A DNA stretch of 19,547 nucleotides from Deltaproteobacteria bacterium. GTDB taxonomy: Bacteria; Desulfobacterota; Desulfobacteria; Desulfobacterales; JAUVKB01. The stretch is taken from the NCBI GenBank assembly GCA_030596405.1, contig JAUVKB010000014.1, positions 1 to 19,547 on the forward strand. The letters run 5' to 3'. How positions within the stretch are numbered: the stretch's first letter is position 1; each line of letters starts with the position of its first letter. The translations under genes were made by a program, and so were the position numbers. Positions 15,870-19,547 of the stretch are shown here, one piece after another. Under the pieces are notes generated by a model. It was not told where the DNA came from. It did not search any database and worked only from the letters and a program-made list of their open reading frames with translations.

Positions 15870-15975
15870 AGCTTTAGAATGGAAACCAGGTAAGACGACA
15901 CTCAAACCCGGGCCGAAACTGGTCGGTAATGTATGGAAAGAATGGAAGCCTTCACTATTTCCGGGACTTAAATAG
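15859..15975 (+). CDS. Small ORF of unknown function (38 aa)
   Basis: This ORF starts in ATGATATTTAA, overlapping the stop of the MetE-like fragment as in a coupled operon. It encodes a Lys/Trp/Pro-rich peptide beginning MIFKALEWKPGK and containing KPGPKLVGNVWKEWKPS. I do not recognise it. The composition looks protein-like rather than random: three Trp, two W-K-P repeats (EWKP, EWKP) and regular Gly/Pro. Its stop is formed at the left edge of the adjoining MITE, although the presumed pre-insertion sequence (AAATAAATAG) would also give a stop at the same codon. It could be a real small gene that followed the MetE-like gene, or the start of a lost longer one. Confidence 0.3.
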   Translation: MIFKALEWKPGKTTLKPGPKLVGNVWKEWKPSLFPGLK

Positions 15976-16117
15976 TGTCTATCCAGAAATGGCTATTTTG
16001 TCCAGTTTCTGAGTCAGGCTCAAATTTTAATCCTCGAAATATTCAATATATTCCTCCGGTTAAAATTTTCGCCTTCCTTGAAATTGAACAAACTATCTCA
16101 TTTCTGGATGGACACTA
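15973..16117. mobile_element. 141-bp MITE with TA target duplication
   Basis: A non-coding element (15975-16115) lies between two TA dinucleotides (15973-15974 and 16116-16117). Its ends are inverted repeats, GTGTCTATCCAGAAATG on the left and the complement of GTGTCCATCCAGAAATG on the right (16/17). Pairing extends less perfectly to about 40 bp (TATTTTGTCCAGTTTC against TAGTTTGTTCAATTTC). An inner stem is formed by 16022-16033 and 16058-16069, so the whole element can fold as one hairpin. It has no room for a transposase and would be mobilised in trans. The TA duplication is like that of IS630/Tc1-mariner elements; the family assignment is tentative. Confidence 0.75.
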
Positions 16118-16435
16118 AATAGGGTTAATCCTTATGTGATTACCAAATTCTCTTGCACCAGAAGAGAGTTAAAACAACATCAAAGGTCTCAGAATGTGGG
16201 TAACAGGGAGGGATCCATATTGGCTGAAGTTTTGTTTTTTTGAAGTTGTTTATTCCTACGCTCAATAACACTGCCCGCAAAACTGTTTCTGATCCCAAAA
16301 TAATCTTTTTTTGATATAGATCAATTTTTTTCTGTACTATATTTGATAAGTGACGAACTTGTTGATAAGGATGAGTTTGAAAAAGTAGAAGCATAAGGGA
16401 TCATAACCAAAATTAGGAGGTAGCAAGGAGATAAC
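16118..16435. other. Leader/intergenic region with no recognised gene
   Basis: Between the MITE and the TolC-like gene I see no convincing gene. A minus-strand open frame (16140-16394) has no recognisable motif and overlaps the FNR-type site and promoter region. The last 125 bp hold the FNR-type site and the strong ribosome-binding site of the TolC-like gene (AAGGAGAT just before 16436, with another AGGAGG further upstream). Confidence 0.5.
16311..16324. promoter_or_regulatory. FNR/CRP-family site, exact FNR consensus
   Basis: TTGATATAGATCAA matches the FNR consensus TTGAT-N4-ATCAA at all ten defined positions. Its centre is about 118 bp upstream of the TolC-like start codon. Possible -10 elements follow (TACTAT 16335-16340, TATATT 16338-16343 or TGATAA 16344-16349). 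The last would place the site near -38, about where a class II activator binds; the first would place it near -30, more consistent with repression. The regulator itself is not in the window. Confidence 0.55.
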
Positions 16436-17761
16436 ATGGTACAAAAAATATTTAAACTTATCCTTCTGATTCAGACCATTGTTGTTTTTTTGCCAGGGGG
16501 GACCAGTGCCTTTACCTTAAAAGAAGCTGTCCACCTTGCTCTGACCAACAATCCGAATCTGCAGAAGCAGCAGATGAACCGGGAACTCAGTGAAAATGAT
16601 CTTACTGAAAAAAAATCACAAAATTTTGGCAAGATCGATCTGGTGGCCTCTTATAACCATTTTAATCTGCCACGCACTCTGGCTCCGCTGACCCCGGCAT
16701 CAATGATGGATGATCCATATGCGGTTCCCACAACAAAGGATCTTTTTGTTACTGGCATTATGTACGAAATACCAATTTTTACCGGTTTTGCCCAGAAACG
16801 TTCAGTAGAGATTGCAGCCTTGCAAAAAGAGATAACCCGGGCGGTGACTAAATTGAGTCGCGAAGAATTGATTTACAATGTAAAAACACTCTATGTTAAT
16901 ATCCTTGCCCTTAAGGCTCAAAAAGAAGCTCAACAGTCTTACATCGAGGCCTTGCAAGGGTTTTATGATGTTATTTCTCAAGAGGTTGCGCTTGGAAAAA
17001 GGGCCCGGGTTGAACAACTAAAGGCAGCCGCCGAACTTGAAAATGCCAAAGCGCAAGCAAACCTGATTTATGGCGATATTAAAATTGTTAAGGCAACCCT
17101 TGCCGGTTTATTAAATATCGACGCAATCCCCGTCCTCGAAAATATTGCTATAAATGTAGCAGTTCATGGAGAAAGCGATTATTCCTGTGAAATAAAGAAT
17201 CTTGAACGATACCGGTCAAAAAAGTTAACTGTGGAAAAAAATGAAAAACTTGTGCGGAAAAGTAACGCTGTTTATTTTCCACAGATTGCGTTTAACGCCT
17301 TTTACGGCCAAAACTTTGGTGCCAATGATTCCTCCAACCGGAACAGCGGTGACTGGAATAACCAGGAGGTGTGGCAGGCTGGTGTTAACCTGAAATGGAA
17401 TATTTTTGATTTTGGTAATAAAAAATCAAAAAATCAGAACGCTATTATTCGCAAACAACAGAGCTGTTTGGAAAAACTGAATACAGAGCTTAACATAAAA
17501 AAATCCCTGATCGAAGCCAATACTGAAATTGAAACAGCTATACGCAGATACTATTCAGCCGAAGTTGAGCTTTCAATGACTCGCGAAATGGAAATTATTG
17601 AGCAGGTTCGGTTTGACAAAGGAGCCATAAGCATTAATGACCTGCTCTATGCCAGGGCCCGTAATCAACAAGCTTTAAGTCGTTTTGTCAATGCCGGATA
17701 TACATACCAGAATGCCCAATTCTACCTTGATTACCTGGTTGAGAATGGAGAAAACAAATGA
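16436..17761 (+). CDS. TolC-family outer-membrane efflux protein
   Basis: This 441-aa protein has a cleavable signal peptide (about 1-25, ending GGTSA) rather than a lipobox, distinguishing it from the channel encoded at 9186-10595. The mature protein begins FTLKEAVHLALTNNPNLQKQQ, the classic start of a TolC/OEP repeat, and has two helical/strand repeats with NLKWNIFDFGNKKS near 320 as the second-repeat strand signature. It is expected to be the trimeric outer-membrane tunnel of the downstream adaptor and pump. The ATG is supported by AAGGAG 5-6 bases upstream. The next gene starts inside its stop codon (ATGA), indicating one operon. The frame is intact. Confidence 0.88.
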   Translation: MVQKIFKLILLIQTIVVFLPGGTSAFTLKEAVHLALTNNPNLQKQQMNRELSENDLTEKKSQNFGKIDLVASYNHFNLPRTLAPLTPASMMDDPYAVPTTKDLFVTGIMYEIPIFTGFAQKRSVEIAALQKEITRAVTKLSREELIYNVKTLYVNILALKAQKEAQQSYIEALQGFYDVISQEVALGKRARVEQLKAAAELENAKAQANLIYGDIKIVKATLAGLLNIDAIPVLENIAINVAVHGESDYSCEIKNLERYRSKKLTVEKNEKLVRKSNAVYFPQIAFNAFYGQNFGANDSSNRNSGDWNNQEVWQAGVNLKWNIFDFGNKKSKNQNAIIRKQQSCLEKLNTELNIKKSLIEANTEIETAIRRYYSAEVELSMTREMEIIEQVRFDKGAISINDLLYARARNQQALSRFVNAGYTYQNAQFYLDYLVENGENK

Positions 17762-18828
17762 AAAAAATTATTGCAATTCTGCTGATTATTACGCTTATTG
17801 GCAGTGCCGTCATCCTTCTTAAAAAACGAAAACAGAGTATAAAAAACACCCCTGTTCCAAGCCCTATGACCTATACGGTAAAAATCGTTTCTCCAAAGGA
17901 ACAGCGACTACAGCAAATCCGTCCATTTTTAGCGCAACTTGTCGCAAAGGAGGTTGCCGGACTTTCTTCAAAACTTAGTGGCCTGATAAAAGAGGTCCTG
18001 GTTTCGGAAAATCAACTAATAAAAAAAGGGGATATCCTGGTTCGGATTGATGATCGTGAAATTACCTCAACCATCCAGGCTCTTAACGCAACCCGAAATG
18101 CTCAAATAAAAGAAATGAAATATGCCGGGAGTTTCCATGCTCGTAACAAGGCTATTTTTGAGGCAGGCGGACTTGCAAGGGAAAAATTAGATGCTTCTGA
18201 AGTACAATATTTTCATAAACAGGCAGCCCTTGAAACAACCCGGCAAAAGATTGCCGCCGCACAGGCGCAGCTTTCCTATCTCACCATCACGGCGCCTTTT
18301 GACGGGACTGTCGGTACTATCTATTTTCAAAACGGCTCTCTTGCCACTCCGGGACGGCCACTGGTTTCCATCAATTCCTCTGCCCAAAAACTCATTTTTA
18401 GCTTTGTGCCCAGACACCCGGACATCGTTGCCGGTCAGGATGTTATTTTTCAGGACAGAACAATAGGCCGGATAGCGAAACTATACAGTGATGCAAAAAA
18501 CGGTCTCTCCGTAGCAGAGGTCTTAGTCACTACACATCTTGCCAGACCAAACAACAGCTATCTCACTATTAACGTAGTGACTTTTACAGGTTCCGGTTGC
18601 ACCGTTCCGGTTAATGCTTTACTACATGAAAAAAACGGAATACAAATTATGGTGTATGAGAACAATTATTTCAGACCGGTTCATGTGACCATAACAGCCC
18701 AAAACAAAAAGTACGCCATGGTTGATCCTTGTCCCGCTTTTCCCGTGGCAGTTGGTTCTGAGGCAAAACTGAGTCAACTGCAGACGTTTGGCAAAGTACG
18801 GATTCAACAGGGAGATCAACATGAATAG
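17758..18828 (+). CDS. RND efflux periplasmic adaptor (membrane-fusion protein)
   Basis: This 356-aa adaptor has an uncleaved-looking N-terminal anchor (MKKIIAILLIITLIGSAVILL) and no lipobox cysteine. The first lipoyl half appears in LSGLIKEVLVSENQLIKKGD followed by ILVRIDDREI, with a short coiled-coil hairpin. The second half is in LSYLTITAPFDGTVGTIYFQNGS, and a beta-barrel with a membrane-proximal domain follows. It should bridge the TolC-like channel and the RND pump downstream. GGAG lies 8 bases before its ATG. It overlaps the upstream stop by ATGA and the downstream start by 8 bp, so all three genes are translationally coupled. It is unlike the adaptor of the other efflux operon, so the two operons are different pump types rather than a recent duplication. 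Confidence 0.88.
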   Translation: MKKIIAILLIITLIGSAVILLKKRKQSIKNTPVPSPMTYTVKIVSPKEQRLQQIRPFLAQLVAKEVAGLSSKLSGLIKEVLVSENQLIKKGDILVRIDDREITSTIQALNATRNAQIKEMKYAGSFHARNKAIFEAGGLAREKLDASEVQYFHKQAALETTRQKIAAAQAQLSYLTITAPFDGTVGTIYFQNGSLATPGRPLVSINSSAQKLIFSFVPRHPDIVAGQDVIFQDRTIGRIAKLYSDAKNGLSVAEVLVTTHLARPNNSYLTINVVTFTGSGCTVPVNALLHEKNGIQIMVYENNYFRPVHVTITAQNKKYAMVDPCPAFPVAVGSEAKLSQLQTFGKVRIQQGDQHE

Positions 18829-19547
18829 CAACTGGCTTGAACATCTCTTACAGCGTCCTTATTTTATTTGGTCATTTCTGGCCCTTTTTGTATTTATGGG
18901 TATTGCTGGTTATAAAAAAGTGGATAGAAAACTCTTTCCCGAGTCCAATTACCCTGAAATTGCAGTAGTGATTGTCCAGCCCGGAAGTTCGGCAAAGACA
19001 CTGGCAGCAAACGTTGCCGTCCCTGTAGAGGAGGAATTGTACACCCTTGGTTTGATCCGTAGGGTTTATTCAACAGTCATAGATGAAGTGGCTGTTATCA
19101 GAGCTGAATTTGAATATAGCAAGGATCTTGATATGGCGGCAAGTGATGTCACAAATTCCATAAACAAAATCCGTTCATCCCTGCCAGGAGACATCAGAGA
19201 GCCCCGGATTAATAAAATATCAGCGGCTACAGCGCCGGTATTGGTTATTGGTGTCAGCTCCGACACCATCCCTTAGACGGAAATCCGTCAACTTGCGGAA
19301 AATGATCTGAAGCATGAATTTATCAAGACTACCGGTGTTGCAAATGTTGATATCTTTGGCGGCTATAAAAAAGAGGTTCAGATCATTATTGATAAGGCAG
19401 GGCTTGACCAATACGGCATCGGTATTGGCTTGGTACTGGCTGTATTGCAAAGTAACAATAAAGATTACGCCATAGGGTTTATCACAAATGAAACAAGCCG
19501 TTTTCTCTTAAAATCTTCTGAAAGAAAGGAGACCATTGATGCCCTTC
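18821..19547 (+). pseudogene. RND efflux pump, 5' part, interrupted by in-frame TAG
   Basis: The gene starts at the ATG at 18821 (GGAG 7 bases upstream) and continues past the right edge. It opens with an RND N-terminus: a first helix (IWSFLALFVFMGIAGY), then DRKLFPESNYPEIAVVIVQP, PGSSAKTLAANVAVPVEEEL and SINKIRSSLPGDIREPRI. After SSDTIP there is a TAG (codon 152, 19274-19276). The same frame then continues as TEIRQLAENDLKHEFIKTTG and VANVDIFGGYKKEVQIIID, standard porter-domain sequence, to the end of the window. One base change, probably CAG (Gln) to TAG, accounts for it. The visible part corresponds to about 240 of the usual 1000 or so residues, so the later TM segments and proton-relay residues cannot be assessed. 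TAG is used as an ordinary stop elsewhere here. Confidence 0.82.

Noticed and set aside
16140..16394. 84-codon minus-strand open frame before the TolC-like gene
   Set aside because: No recognisable motif or ribosome-binding site, and it overlaps the FNR-type site and probable promoter.
19274..19276. Pyrrolysine or selenocysteine recoding of the internal stops
   Set aside because: One stop is TAA and the other TAG, neither lies at a catalytic position, no SECIS-like hairpin was evident, and TAG ends other genes here. Simple nonsense mutations are more economical.

Overview
The window looks like chromosomal DNA from a Gram-negative, probably anaerobic bacterium. The most likely group is Desulfobacterota (the former Deltaproteobacteria, Desulfobacterales-like). 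This is an inference from moderate A+T content, two tripartite RND efflux systems with lipoprotein or TolC-type outer-membrane parts, a Na+-type ATP synthase c subunit, a small MetE/UROD-fold methyltransferase-like protein, an exact FNR-consensus site, and CATGAAG-rich intergenic repeats. No rRNA, tRNA or CRISPR array was seen.

Left part (1-3379). A leftward membrane-protein fragment (YjdF/DUF2238-like) runs off the left edge. It is followed by a rightward secreted lipoprotein lipase/esterase (375-1121). Converging on the lipase, and overlapping it by 18 bp, is an isolated gene for an ATP synthase c subunit made of FOUR fused hairpins (1104-2081). Only the last 34 codons of subunit a survive upstream of it, and no other ATP synthase gene is near. 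Next come a stand-alone ERCC4/XPF-type nuclease (leftward), a fragment of a DUF4143-type AAA ATPase, and a hairpin-forming CATGAAG repeat.

Middle part (3410-8179). Three rightward genes lie close together: an 890-aa SNF2 helicase, a SWIM zinc-finger protein and a MetE/UROD-like protein. The first two form a plausible functional pair.

Right-centre (8155-15807). A leftward cassette is read from right to left as tetR, membrane-fusion protein (MFP), RND pump, outer-membrane factor and MBL-fold hydrolase. The genes overlap or lie close together, and the tetR promoter carries two inverted-repeat operators. The MFP has one in-frame TAA stop, so the pump may be inactive. The cassette is bounded by a 43-bp direct repeat (42/43 identical) that corresponds to the 3' end of the MetE-like gene. 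This looks like the outcome of an insertion that duplicated or restored the gene's 3' end.

Right part (15808-19547). After the second copy of the repeat come a 38-codon ORF, a 141-bp TA-flanked MITE, and about 190 bp in which nothing was recognised. Then an exact FNR-type site precedes a rightward TolC-MFP-RND operon. That second RND gene runs off the right edge and also carries one in-frame stop (TAG, probably from CAG). Thus two separate efflux systems each carry a single nonsense codon in an otherwise continuous frame.
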